NCBI GenBank assembly: GCA_038049695.1
Contig: CP142453.1
Coordinates: 1,815,501-1,879,500 of the forward strand
Direction: 5' to 3'
From: Cinnamomum chago
Taxonomy: Eukaryota; Streptophyta; Magnoliopsida; Laurales; Lauraceae
DNA: 64,000 nt
The notes below the pieces were generated by a model, which worked only from the letters and a program-made list of their open reading frames with translations, ran no database searches and was not told the origin of the DNA. Positions within the stretch are counted from its first letter, which is position 1. Each line of letters opens with the position of its first letter. The translations under genes were made by a program, and so were the position numbers. Shown here one piece after another: positions 11,401 to 21,733 of the stretch.

Positions 11401-12110
11401 TGTGTGGGGGCCCATCTCTTGAACCTGTTCCTCTTGGTCTCGGCAAGGGTGCGCTCGGATATGCTGACGTGTGGGAGCCATTTCTCTTGATCTCGGCTAC
11501 GACCCGATCCATGTCGGTCTCGGCACTACGTTCTGGTCTCGGCTGAACATAATTCAGTTCGGCCGCGCATACCGTCCAGTCTCGGCAATGCAGTATTGCG
11601 CTTGCAGCTAACAGCCACGGCCCTCTCGTGGCAAGGCCCAAGGAAGGGATCTGATGGGACTTCAGCCACCACCAGATCAGGGCAAGATCAGGCCCAATGT
11701 GACTGGCATTAAATGCATTGTGGGCTGATCGGACCCACATTAAATGCAAAGAGGGCTATCATGGACCTTCATTAATGACTTTGTGGGCTGATGTGACCCA
11801 GGTCACATCACCAAGCCCACTAGCACTCACCCAAAACTGTTCCATATATAAGGCACGAGCCAAAGGGAGCAAGGGGGTAAGCACTCTGACATAGACACTC
11901 AGTCTTTCTTCTTCTTCTGCTTCTTCTTCTTCTTCTCCGATCCATTGCTGACTTAAGCATCAGAGAGCCCTGCGCTGCCCATAGCCAGGGTCCTCTGACC
12001 TTTGTCTTTCTCCTCTTTCAGGTTCATACCGTCGCAGCTATCTCCTCCATGCATTGAGTAAGTCCTAAGAGGCATCCTGATCTTGTGAGTATATTATTCT
12101 TGCACTTACA
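11401..12110 (+). repeat. 3' LTR of the gypsy element (710 bp, complete)
   Basis: It begins TGTGTGGGGG and ends TTACA at 12110, followed by ATATT, the exact copy of the 5' target duplication. Its first 680 bp match the 5' LTR. The last 30 bp exist only here. Confidence 0.9.
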
Positions 12111-12115
12111 ATATT

Positions 12116-12764
12116 AAAGCCAAATGTGCAAATCATCCGGTGTCACTTGATCTCCCCTTCTGAGTTATTATATTGGATTGACTTCTCATTTCTGGGAGAA
12201 ATATGGTAGGGTATTTGGCAGTGACGTGGAGAGAGAGAGAGGGCATATGTTGTTTGTTGTTTCAAAATCATTAGGAAGACCATAATTCTCATGTTCAGCC
12301 ACATCATTAAAGTTGACCACACATGTTAAAAGAGTCAAGAGGATCAGAGGCGTCAGAACACAGCAAACAATTCAGTAAGCAATTCATAGGATATTTTGAA
12401 AATATCTTATGGGTTGGACTAGCTATGCTCATCTCAATCAATTGAGGAGATCCCATGAATACTGTAGATAGAGCTGGCTTGAGCTAGCTGTAACAATCAG
12501 ATTTGATTGTACCCATCTTATTTTTCTTTCCAAATGTAAAAGATAGAGAATCTGTATGAAAGAAAACCCGATGCTATAAAGTGCAATGAATAATGGAAAG
12601 CAGGTCATGTTTTGAAGCTTGAATGCCCTCTTTCTTTCTCTAATCTTATCTTTCTTTAATTTCTTTCACACAAAATACTGAAAATATTGATCATGTGTAT
12701 CGATCTGATGATTTTTCTTATTGAAAGGATGATATCTGTCAATCATCTCCAACTACGTCGTAGG
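12116..12764. other. Intergenic spacer between two LTR elements
   Basis: AT-rich host sequence with a short GA run near 12229. No gene was recognised. It ends in GTAGG, the target duplication of the next element. Confidence 0.6.
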
Positions 12765-13252
12765 TGATGGGACAGGCCCAAATGACTCGGTCCGTAGTGA
12801 CGAGTTAGGCCCAAATGACAAGGTCCGCGTTGACGGGTTAAGCCCAAACGACTCGATCCACGATAGCGGTTCCATCTACCGACTTTCACCAAGTCCCGCG
12901 GAAGAGATCTTACCTGCTCATCTGTTGAGGACAGTGCGGGAGACTCCACCAGAATGGAGCGTACATCATTGGAGATCCCTGGAAAATCTCCCCACCCGTT
13001 GGAGAAAGAGTATAAAAGGAGAAGTCCTATCAGAGAAGCGGGGTACTCCAATTCTAATTTCAGATCATCATTGTAATCTCCTACTTTGTAATCTCCTCCC
13101 CAGAGCAGTAAATTCACCAATTAAAGTGGACGTAGGTCACACTGACCGAACCACTATAAATCTCCTCTCTTTCTCTCTCTCTCCATCCATTTTTTCATTA
13201 ATTATTTATTACTTGACCGGTGGTGCCCGAAAACCACTTTTTGGCATCATCA
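12765..13252 (+). repeat. 5' LTR of the gag-only element
   Basis: 488 bp, TG...CA. It contains TATAAAAG at 13011-13018, a likely core promoter, and a CT-rich downstream stretch. Confidence 0.95.
13011..13018 (+). promoter_or_regulatory. LTR TATA box
   Basis: TATAAAAG lies about 240 bp before the LTR end; the same motif is in the 3' LTR. It probably drives the genomic RNA of this element. Confidence 0.65.
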
Positions 13253-13255
13253 GTT

Positions 13256-13271
13256 TGGCGCCGTCTGTGGG
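13256..13271 (+). other. Primer-binding site of the gag-only element
   Basis: TGGCGCCGTCTGTGGG begins three bases after the LTR and has the TGG needed to pair with a tRNA CCA end. It closely resembles primer-binding sites of plant Tat/Athila-type gypsy elements, so those are the likely relatives and helper source. Confidence 0.8.
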
Positions 13272-13304
13272 AAACGAAAAGAATTTCCTTTTTTCAACAA
13301 AGCC

Positions 13305-14660
13305 ATGCCGATCACCAGATCAACAAGGCGACAAGATGGTAACCCCTCGCGCGAGGGCGAGGGTAATCCTCCACCGACCAACCCTGTACCGAATGCTCCC
13401 GCTCCCTCTCCCCAGCAGATGCTGGAGACCATGCAGCAGTTGGTAACTCAAAACCAACAAATACTGCAGCTCATGCTGGCGAGTCAGGGAGGAGCGCTAG
13501 GTGCAGGACCGCAGGAAGCACCACTCTCGGAGCAACTGGTCGCTCCACGCAGAGGGGCACCTCACCCGGGTGCCCGTCCACATGGTGCCCGGGGCCGAGG
13601 CGCCAACCGAGGCCGCTCTCACCTGAGCGCCCAACCCCTGGGCGCCCAGGGTCGAGGACCACAGCTGAGCGCCCAACCCCTGGGCGCCCAAGCCCTAGGC
13701 GCCCATCCTCATGGCGCCCGTCATCATGCCACCCACGCCCAGGGGACATCTGATGGAGCTCCGCCGGTCGTCCCAGACGGAAGACTCCTGGTTGATCCTG
13801 AAGGCCGCGCTCATCTCGACGCACCCCCTCCCCCGGGCGGGTCGAATCACGGTGGACTTCCACCCCCTCCCTCTGCTTCCAATCATGAGGATCCTGATTT
13901 CCAGGAGATGGGAAGTGGGAATTACAGCCTGGAAGACGAGAGTCAGTTCCAAGGTCAATCCGGAGAAGCTCCCAACCTTTGGGATGAGAAGTTCAAAGAG
14001 ATGCAAAATCAGATTGGCAACGTCTTCAATGCCATGAAGGCACAGGTACCAGAATCTATTGACTACCTGGTACAGCGAACAGACACACCCTTCAAACCAG
14101 CCGTGGCGAACTATCCACTCTCCAAAAAATTCAAAATGCCGACCATAGAGACTTTTGATGGAACCAAGGACCCGCTGGATCACTTGGAAACTTACAAAAC
14201 CCTAATGCAACTACACAACATCCCTGAAGAGATCATGTGTAGAGCATTTCCAACTACATTGAAGGGTTCTGCAAGGCAATGGTTCTCCAGTCTCGCCCCA
14301 ACCTCCATCTCCACCTTTGCAGAACTAAGCAAGTCCTTCGTGTCGCACTTCATTGGAGGACACCGCCACCAGAAGCCTGCCACCCACCTACTCAGCATAA
14401 AACAGGAACAAGATGAGAGTCTAAGGAGTTACCTCACTCGTTTTAACGAGGAGGTCCTCCAAGTCGAGGAGCCCAACGAGAAAGTCACCATGACCGCCTT
14501 TCTGGGAGGCCTCCGCTCATCCCGTTTCCTCTTTTCAGTAATGAAGCGACCACCAAAGAGCATGCCAGAGCTGTTGTCAAAAACTCAAAAATATATAAAT
14601 GCTGAGGAAATCAACAGGTCCAGGCGAGGTGAATCATCTCATGGATCACCAAAAGCTTGA
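13305..14660 (+). CDS. gag: Gag protein of the TR-GAG element
   Basis: An intact 451-aa frame opens at ATG 13305, 33 bp after the primer-binding site. The N-terminal half is Pro/Gln/Gly/His-rich, with an internal repeat (residues about 105-130 carry SAQPLGAQ twice, from duplicated GCGCCC-rich DNA). A retrotransposon gag domain follows at about residues 275-430, including FDGTKDPLDHLETY and the GSARQWFSSL block typical of gypsy Gag. No zinc knuckle or protease follows, and the stop at 14658 falls inside the first unit of a tandem array. The nucleic-acid-binding C-terminus found in autonomous relatives is therefore missing. It probably co-assembles into particles of a helper element. The frame shows no damage. 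Confidence 0.9.
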   Translation: MPITRSTRRQDGNPSREGEGNPPPTNPVPNAPAPSPQQMLETMQQLVTQNQQILQLMLASQGGALGAGPQEAPLSEQLVAPRRGAPHPGARPHGARGRGANRGRSHLSAQPLGAQGRGPQLSAQPLGAQALGAHPHGARHHATHAQGTSDGAPPVVPDGRLLVDPEGRAHLDAPPPPGGSNHGGLPPPPSASNHEDPDFQEMGSGNYSLEDESQFQGQSGEAPNLWDEKFKEMQNQIGNVFNAMKAQVPESIDYLVQRTDTPFKPAVANYPLSKKFKMPTIETFDGTKDPLDHLETYKTLMQLHNIPEEIMCRAFPTTLKGSARQWFSSLAPTSISTFAELSKSFVSHFIGGHRHQKPATHLLSIKQEQDESLRSYLTRFNEEVLQVEEPNEKVTMTAFLGGLRSSRFLFSVMKRPPKSMPELLSKTQKYINAEEINRSRRGESSHGSPKA

Positions 14661-15040
14661 CCTACCTCTGCACTGTTCTCAAACAGGCAGCCTATATATC
14701 CAGCTTAGCGGCTCTCTCGCGGGTCGCCAAAAAGCTTGGCCTCTGCACTGTTCTCAAACAGACAGCCTATATATCCAGCTTAGCGGCTCTCTCGCGGGTC
14801 GCCAAAAAAGCTTGGCCTCTGCACTGTTCTCAAACAGGCAGTATATCTCCAGCTTAGCGGCTCTCTCGCGGGTCGTCAAAGAAGCTTGGCCTACCTCTGC
14901 ACTGTTCTCAAACAGGCAGCATATCTCCAGCTTAGCGGCTCTCTCGCGGGTCGTCAAAGAAGCTTGGCCTACCTCTGCACTGTTCTCAAACAGGCAGCCA
15001 ATCCCTAAACTTAGCGGCTCTTTCATGGGGCGCCAAAAGC
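14654..15040. repeat. 74-79 bp tandem array, five units
   Basis: Units start at 14654, 14733, 14809, 14883 and 14961 at AGCTTG(G/A)CC. Each has CTGCACTGTTCTCAAACAG and, in most, TTAGCGGCTCTCTCGCGGG. Unit length varies through small indels; the last unit is diverged. Position and design parallel the 49-bp array of the larger gypsy element. Confidence 0.92.
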
Positions 15041-15246
15041 ACGATCTCAAAAGGATCCTGAAACTCGGGTCATCTACAAAGGACTACATTAAATTAGCGA
15101 TGGCCTAATACGGTCCTCTCGCCCAAAAACAGCTTGCCATTTTTCCTCTTTGCTCGCCTGGATCAGCATCTCTCGGTACTTGATGGACTGGAGTAGCCTG
15201 CTCACCCGAGTGCTCGCCCACATTGGCACAACAGCCATTCAATTGT

Positions 15247-15825
15247 TAAAAAAAAAAAAAAAAAAAAAATTTCTCGCCTAGCAGCAACAGGCACCAGCAC
15301 CCAGCAGCCTGGGCGACCAACACCAGCAGCAGACCAGCCTGGGCGCCCACATGCACCAGCGCCCTCGCCCGCGCGCGCTCGCCCGTGCCCGCGCTCGCCC
15401 GCGCCCACGCCCGCCCGTGCCTGCAGCTCCCGCGCCTGCAGCGCCCTCGGCCGCGGCCGCAGAGCCCTCGCCCGCGCCTGCAGCGCCCTCGCCCGCGCCC
15501 GCGCCCACGCACGCCTGCGCCCGCCTGCGCTCGCCCGTGCCCGCTCTCGCCCGCGCCTGCAGCGCCCTCGCCTGCGGCCGCAGAGCCCTCGCCCGCGTCT
15601 GCAGTGCCCTCGCCCGCGCCTTGGGCGCCCAGCACCCTTGGCCGCCAAGCATCCCAGCAGGCTGGGCGCCCAGCACCCCAGCAGCAGGCTGGGCGCCCAG
15701 CACCCCAGCAGCAGGCTGGGCGCCCAGCATCCGCGCGCACGCGCTCCTCGCTCTCGCCCATCTCCTCCATGCTCCTCGCCCAGGCTGGGCGCCCACCGCC
15801 GGGGGACACCCCCGGACCCCCTATG
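15247..15825. repeat. A-tract plus GC-rich low-complexity region inside the gag-only element
   Basis: A run of more than 20 A is followed by about 550 bp built from GCCC/GCGCC and GGGCGCCCAGCA units. Long open frames occur on both strands purely because of the repeat and are not considered genes. GGCGCCCA also recurs inside the gag CDS at about 13625-13710. Confidence 0.85.
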
Positions 15826-15941
15826 CAGAGGGCATATATTAAAAGGAGGTTCAGTGTTCAGAAAAGCTACAAATTGCTTGGCATGAAGAAGCCTAGATTT
15901 TCCAAATGTCTCCCTTTCAAAGCCTTCTTTGGCGCGAGACA

Positions 15942-15953
15942 TTGAGGGGCAAA
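15942..15953 (+). other. Polypurine tract of the gag-only element
   Basis: TTGAGGGGCAAA lies directly before the 3' LTR TG and is the plus-strand priming site. Confidence 0.75.
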
Positions 15954-16441
15954 TGATGGGACAGGCCCAAATGACTCGGTCCGTAGTGACGAGTTAGGCC
16001 CAAATGACAAGGTCCGCGTTGACGGGTTAAGCCCAAACGACTCGATCCACGATAGCGGTTCCATCTACCGACTTTCACCAAGTCCCGCGGAAGAGATCTT
16101 ACCTGCTCATCTGTTGAGGACAGTGCGGGAGACTCCACCAGAATGGAGCGTACATCATTGGAGATCCCTGGAAAATCTCCCCACCCGTTGGAGAAAGAGT
16201 ATAAAAGGAGAAGTCCTATCAGAGAAGCGGGGTACTCCAATTCTAATTTCAGATCATCATTGTAATCTCCTACTTTGTAATCTCCTCCCCAGAGCAGTAA
16301 ATTCACCAATTAAAGTGGACGTAGGTCACACTGACCGAACCACTATAAATCTCCTCTCTTTCTCTCTCTCTCCATCCATTTTTTCATTAATTATTTATTA
16401 CTTGACCGGTGGTGCCCGAAAACCACTTTTTGGCATCATCA
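15954..16441 (+). repeat. 3' LTR of the gag-only element
   Basis: 488 bp with no difference found against 12765-13252. It is followed by the target duplication GTAGG. Confidence 0.95.
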
Positions 16442-16446
16442 GTAGG

Positions 16447-17331
16447 TATGAATGATTGGTTTTGAGTGATCTGAATTTAAGAAGGTGTGCTGTTCTCAAT
16501 GGTGGGTGCTAAGTACAACTTCAGTACCCTGCCAGTGGCAGAACTAGAAAATTTGTCTTGAGCCACAGTAAAAAGAAAATTTAAAATTTTCATAATAATA
16601 AGATGTACTTATGCTCCTACCGTGGGATTTTATTTTGAGTAACTAAGATTTTCAATATGTGAGCCTCATTGTAGAGTTTCCCTCCTTTAACCCAAGATTT
16701 CTTTGAGTCAAAACCTTAGACAAACCATACTCTTTTTTAATTATGAGCTGGGATCATTTTAAGGCTTTGACTTCTAGAAACTCCATCGTTTGAAACTATG
16801 ACTTCTAGAAATTCTAAGTTACAAGGTGGAAATCCACAATGGGCCAACCTATTGAAAATCCAATTGCTCAAAACAATCCCAATTTATACAGTACCCTCAA
16901 ATCTTACTTTAATAAGAATTGATTCCACCTAAAGATTCAGTATTTGATGAAAAAGGTGATTTATGAACATGGATAAAATTATGTTAATAGTGTTTTTAAT
17001 CAAATGATCACTCCTACTTGATCAAACCTATTCACATCAAAGGCTCCAACCCTTTGAAGGAACAGGCCCAAATTCCATTCCAACAACATGATTGATCCAA
17101 AGACATGCATGCATAGACCACTTCTGTTAGGTGGGCTGGACATATCATGTGATCAGGAATATAGATTAGGTCAATGGAAGTTAGCCACACCTTTCAAACA
17201 GGTGATCACAATGATACTGACGTCAGGAATATTTGATCACATGTTCAACAGAAAATCCCAGCAATATTTATAAAACCCCACTGTATTTTCAACATAATTC
17301 GATCATGTTTGTTTGTACACAAAATATTCAG
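16447..17331. other. Intergenic, no gene recognised
   Basis: AT-rich sequence with only short unsupported frames. Confidence 0.6.
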
Positions 17332-19200
17332 TGTCAATATGAAGGAATAGTTCAAGACCGGCACTTTTAATGCTTCTCTTCAAAACATGGGTACTTAAAT
17401 AAATCTAATTACTTCTAAAAATACCGTTGCTAATTCCTTATAACAAAATGGTTTCCTTTACTACCCTTTACCAACTCTCAACTTATGAGATGAAAAGGTG
17501 GGTCCCATTTCTTATAATTCCAAAAATATGAGGCCAAATATTATGATTTCTAAGGGTGGATTTATGTTATAATTCTTAATGGTGGGACCTATATCCGCAT
17601 TAAAAAAAAGTGGCATGCCTTTGAATTTCTATAAAATGTGGGCCATATGTAATTCCAGAAGATGGTTTCATGTTATAACTTCTAAAGGTGCATCTCATGA
17701 TGGGATGTTTTCTTGTAATGCAACATATGAAATAATTCTTAAATGTGGACCCCATGTTCTATTTCATAAATGTAGGTCCAATTTACGAATAATGAGCCTA
17801 CATTGTAACATCTAATTTACTCAAAATCATCATTCTATTATATATGACAAGAAGAAAATGATTAGCCTATTAAATAAAAATTATACTACACATTTTAAAT
17901 GAATAATGAAAAGATTAAATAGAAAAAAAATGTTACCCATTTTAAACAAAATTAAGCAATAAAATGATAAAAAGATTTACACATTGGAGTTCAATAACCA
18001 AGCAATTAAATATTAAAAATGTGGCATGGGCTCAAGCATTATTTGGGCTTAGGTATTTAATAGGAAAACTTACTTATCTGAATGAAATATCAGCCATGAG
18101 TATTTTTTTTTTTTTAACATAACATTAAAAATGAGAAAAATAAAAGGAATCATTTTTTTATTTTAACACATGATTCCAATGTACAAGGATTTTTTTATGA
18201 TGTGTGAAGTAAAGCACCTCCATTGCATGTGTGGTATAGTCATTTGACTATTGATTTAGCAGATTTTGTTGGATAAACTATAAATAAAAGAAAATCTGGA
18301 GGTAGAACCAACACTTTTAGCGGTGGAAAGAAATTTCTGTCACTAAAAGTGAGTATTCCAACCAACATTTTCATTCATATAAGTTAGTTTCATTCAAGTA
18401 ATCAAGTCTAGGTCTGAGTACAACATATGCTATACATCCTACATTTAAACCATTTGGATGTGAAAAATACAGGAGGCCTAAGCCTGCACATATTGAATAA
18501 AGTTTACTCAAATAAAGTTTGATCCCATACCATATTTCTTTTGTTGTTTAATTGCTTGATCTCTCTTAAAATGTGTAATTTTTTCATCATTTAACCATTT
18601 ACTATTCTTATCAAATGAATAAGATATATTTTGTTATTTAATGGTTTCATTATTCGTTTAAATAGTGGAGCATATTTCTTTTGTTATTTAACAACTTAAT
18701 TATTTTTTCCGTATGCATGATAGAATGATGATTTTGAGTGGTTTAGACATTAAGATGTGGCCTATTATTGATATTTAGAAATTACATGGGATCTAGTTTT
18801 AAGAAACAGAATATGAGACCCCCTTGAATTATGATATGTATGAAGTTCATCTTTAGAAATTATAGCATGGAGACCCATTTTCGGAACTACATGTGGCCCA
18901 CGTTTACAAAAATTCAAAGGCAGACCACATTTTTTAATGTGATATAGGTCCCACGATTAAGAATTATAACATGAATCCACATTTAGAAATTGTAATTTGG
19001 ACTCATATTTTTGGAATTATGATAAATGGGACCCACCTTTTTATCTCATTAGTTGAGAGTTTCTAAGCGGAAGTATTGTAAATCATTTTGTTAAGGAATT
19101 AGCAAGGATATTTCCGAAAATAATTAGATTTATTTAAGTACCCATATTTTGAGGTGAAGCATTAAAAGTGCCGTTCTTTAGTTTATTTTCCATACTGACG
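17332..19200. mobile_element. Long-inverted-repeat (foldback-like) element
   Basis: Two imperfect arms of about 720 bp, 17332-18055 and about 18480-19200, are reverse complements. Clear anchor matches are the left CGGCACTTTTAATGCTTC against the right complement around 19160, and ATAAATCTAATTA against its complement near 19120. CTCAAAATCATCATTCTA near 17820 also matches its complement near 18733. The loop of about 425 bp has no coding frame. By eye the arms agree at perhaps 75-80%. Transposon class is uncertain: a foldback element or a deleted MULE/hAT with long TIRs. No target duplication was identified. Confidence 0.75.
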
Positions 19201-19394
19201 TGCCATTCTCTTATTGGATAGAGAGAGACGCTGCATATACTATTAGTATGACCTGAATCTGTAATCATACCACCCTTTGTATGTATGACCTCAAAAAGAG
19301 AATAACTTCTTGATCATTGCCTTTCTGTGAAGCTTTCCTATTCAACTGTGTTTACTTGTTATTCCCTTTTGCTTTGCTCATTATCATAATTTGT

Positions 19395-19625
19395 TGACTT
19401 TATTTTTAGGTACCCAGCCAGGGGGATGGGACGCAGGAGAGAGACACGAGAAGGTAGCCCACTCAAGTGGAAAGAAGGCCGCACAAGCAGGAAGAAAGCC
19501 CCCACAAGTGGAAAAGGAGCCCGCACAAATGAGAAGAAGTGACATACCCCTGGGTTCATACCCTGGACAGCAGGTAAGAACTTTACCACTTGGGTAAGGA
19601 TCCGTTCTTCATAACTTGTTGACTT
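19395..19625 (-). mobile_element. tRNA-derived SINE-like element, copy A
   Basis: Read on the minus strand, an A-box-like CCCAAGTGGTAAAG and a B-box-like GGGTATGAACCC are spaced as in a tRNA promoter. A body with repeated CCACTTGTGNGGGCT-type phrases follows, then CTGGCTGGGTACC. Related copies are at 37470-37683 and 49925-50110. Confidence 0.55.
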
Positions 19626-21055
19626 AAGAGAAGATATTCCCACACCCACACTTCCTTGAAAATCTTGTTAGATTTTATTTAAGCAATGTCATGTTCTGGT
19701 TATAGAGTGTTTGTTAATTGAATATGTCAACTTTGGCTATTGGGTTTTGGATATGGGCATAATTGAATATGTCAACTTTGGCTTTTGGGTTTTTGATGTG
19801 GGCAGAATTGCTTGCGTATAGAAAAAATGCAAGGATAGTTGGTGACGCTAATTTGTTTATTTATTTGCTTTTGGTCTTCTTGGATAAAATGAGAATTGTG
19901 GGCTGTGTTAGATTTCAAGATTTTTAATGGATTTTGTGGGCTGTGATTAAGGTCAGAATATAAGATAACATAGTAGTTTTATAGTTATATTGAATAATTC
20001 TTCAAGCCTACCCAAGATAATTAGTGAGATAAGGCTGTGATGATGATTGAACATAGATGGTTGTATAGTAACTTTGTAGGATCTTACACTCCATTGAGCT
20101 ACTACCACTTATCCCAAAATCAATTGGTGGTGGGAAACGACACAACAATGGTTTTATGGTGAGAAGTGAGGGTGGATGTTGACCTCAACATTTTTTATTT
20201 TTATTTTTATTTTTTAACTACTCATTTTTAGAATAAAACAATGGAATGGCATCTTCTTCCATAAATGGACAACTATGAAGAAAGTTACAACAGATCAAAT
20301 CAAGTAAAAGAAAAATTGTTTACTTATATATTAAATTGCACTTTGTGGTTTGCTTGGAATAAAAATAGCTATTGCAAATTAATTGGTGAAGTGAGACATG
20401 TTACAATAGATCTCTTTTTATTTTCATTCTTCTCTTTATAAATTCAAAATTCACCATTGAGGAATCACAACAATCCACAGAAGAAAGTTACCCAGAAAAG
20501 GTGAATTTGGTTCAGGCTCTTGTCCTTGAAAAGAAGCTAGGTAATCTTTTTGTCATTTCTTTTTTTATTTTGATGAGAATCTTTTTTGTCATTTCAAGCA
20601 GAAGGAAAGAAGATCATGTGATTATTCTTCCCATGGAATCACATGGTGAATGGAAGTTGCATTTGGCCTTTTCTTAGGAAGTCAGGTATTTAACCACCAA
20701 CATTGGGAAGTTCACTCACATGATTCATTTTCTAGTGCATTCTAGGAAATTTGAAACTGAAGAGAAGAAGTGTACTAAATTGTATTAGTAGTGGTGATAA
20801 GAACACCCAAGTAAAGTCCTCCCCCTAACACATTTTTTAATTCATAAACTCAAATCATTCAAGGAGTTGATGAAATTTATATACCAATAAAGAGGTTGTT
20901 CAATAACCCACACATCACTTTCTCTTAATTTCAAATTCTAACCAGTTGCTTCTTGTCTCGAAACATTGTATTTAACTTGTAATCCATCTAGATTCATAGC
21001 TAATTGTATGATTTCTTTTTATAAGAACAGTTTGACTGGGAATGCATCACAAACT
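19626..21055. other. Intergenic, no gene recognised
   Basis: AT-rich upstream region of the sulfate transporter gene with no supported ORF. Confidence 0.55.
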
Positions 21056-21063
21056 TATATAAA
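21056..21063 (+). promoter_or_regulatory. Possible TATA box of the SULTR1 gene
   Basis: TATATAAA is followed by a GA-rich leader. It lies about 670 bp before the ATG, which would fit a 5' UTR intron (possible donor near 21340 at CAG/GTTGGA, acceptor TTATGCAG near 21688). This is inference only. Confidence 0.3.
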
Positions 21064-21412
21064 GAGAGAGAGTTCCTCCAATCTTAAAATAGTGAAGAAG
21101 GTTCTGAACTTGGTGCTGCACCTTCCTTGTAATAACTCTGACAAGAGTTCCTCCAGCCTAGCTTTCGATAAAAGCCATTTACTTGACAAGAGCATGAGCT
21201 TCATTCTGGGGGCACGCAGTAGGTCTGAAATTTTAATTGTCTCTGTCGGCTGAAGACATTCCAACTTCCACGTACTAGTATGCTTTTTCGGGTTTACTCT
21301 GATTTCTGATTCCATAAAGTAATTTGAGATCACCAGGTTGGATGTCTTGTTTTGTGGTCAAGAAAGAGAAGTAAAACAAATTTGGGCATTTTTTTTACTA
21401 TAGTAGTAATAG

Positions 21413-21552
21413 GGCCTCTTTGTTTGCATAGAATGCATAGGAATTTGATGGCTGTTTTTTTATTTTCACTTTTGATTCTTCACTTTTAACCATTTATAGA
21501 TACAAAGTCCTAAAATTCCTAGGAATTCAATTATACAAAACAATTAGCTCCT
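21413..21552. mobile_element. Short MITE with inverted ends
   Basis: The left end has CTTTGTTTGCATAGAATG. The right end, in complement, reads GTTTTGTATAATTGAATTCC. This related terminal pattern also occurs at 52437-52875. It sits about 180 bp upstream of the SULTR1 start. Confidence 0.45.
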
Positions 21553-21733
21553 TTTGCTGTTCAGTTAGACTAGGTTTGTTAAATATGAATGTGTTTGGAC
21601 TCTGGAATGGTTTTGTAACGTAGCATTGCATAAATGTTTACTAGTTGCATTGGAATTCTCTTAGCATGTACTCTATGCTGTTATGCAGGTGAATCCTTGG
21701 TTTTTTGACCTCTAAATCATACGTTGTTCAAGG

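Larger units (their letters stand above)
1219..12110 (+). mobile_element. Ty3/gypsy LTR retrotransposon, Tat lineage, defective
   Basis: The element starts TG at 1219 and ends CA at 12110. It is flanked by perfect 5-bp duplications ATATT (1214-1218 and 12111-12115). Order: 5' LTR, gag, protease, reverse transcriptase, RNase H, second RNase H-like domain, integrase, 49-bp tandem array, antisense spliced gene, polypurine tract, 3' LTR. The RT-RH-INT order, the second RNase H and the antisense ORF place it in the plant Tat/Ogre/Retand group. It is recent, because the LTRs differ at only 2 sites over the 680 bp they share. It is broken in two ways. The last 30 bp of the 5' LTR, the primer-binding site and the gag start are missing at the 1898/1899 junction. 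The pol region carries stops and a frameshift. Confidence 0.93.
12765..16441 (+). mobile_element. Non-autonomous gag-only LTR retrotransposon (TR-GAG type), 3677 bp
   Basis: The 488-bp LTRs begin TGATGGGA and end CATCA. I found no difference between them, and the flanking target duplication is a perfect GTAGG (12760-12764 and 16442-16446). A primer-binding site follows the 5' LTR and a polypurine tract precedes the 3' LTR. The interior encodes only a Gag-like protein; there is no protease, RT, RNase H or integrase, so the enzymes must come from another element. It also holds a tandem array and a very GC-rich repetitive stretch. The lack of LTR divergence points to very recent transposition. 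Confidence 0.95.

Noticed and set aside
12081-12085. TCTTG considered as target duplication with the LTR ending at 12080
   Set aside because: The 5' flank does not match and the terminus would be GA. Extending the 3' LTR to CA at 12110 gives a perfect ATATT duplication.
15202-15945. Long overlapping ORFs on both strands (up to 246 aa) in the GC-rich stretch
   Set aside because: They arise from low-complexity GCGCCC repeats. They are open in several frames at once and have no conserved domain.
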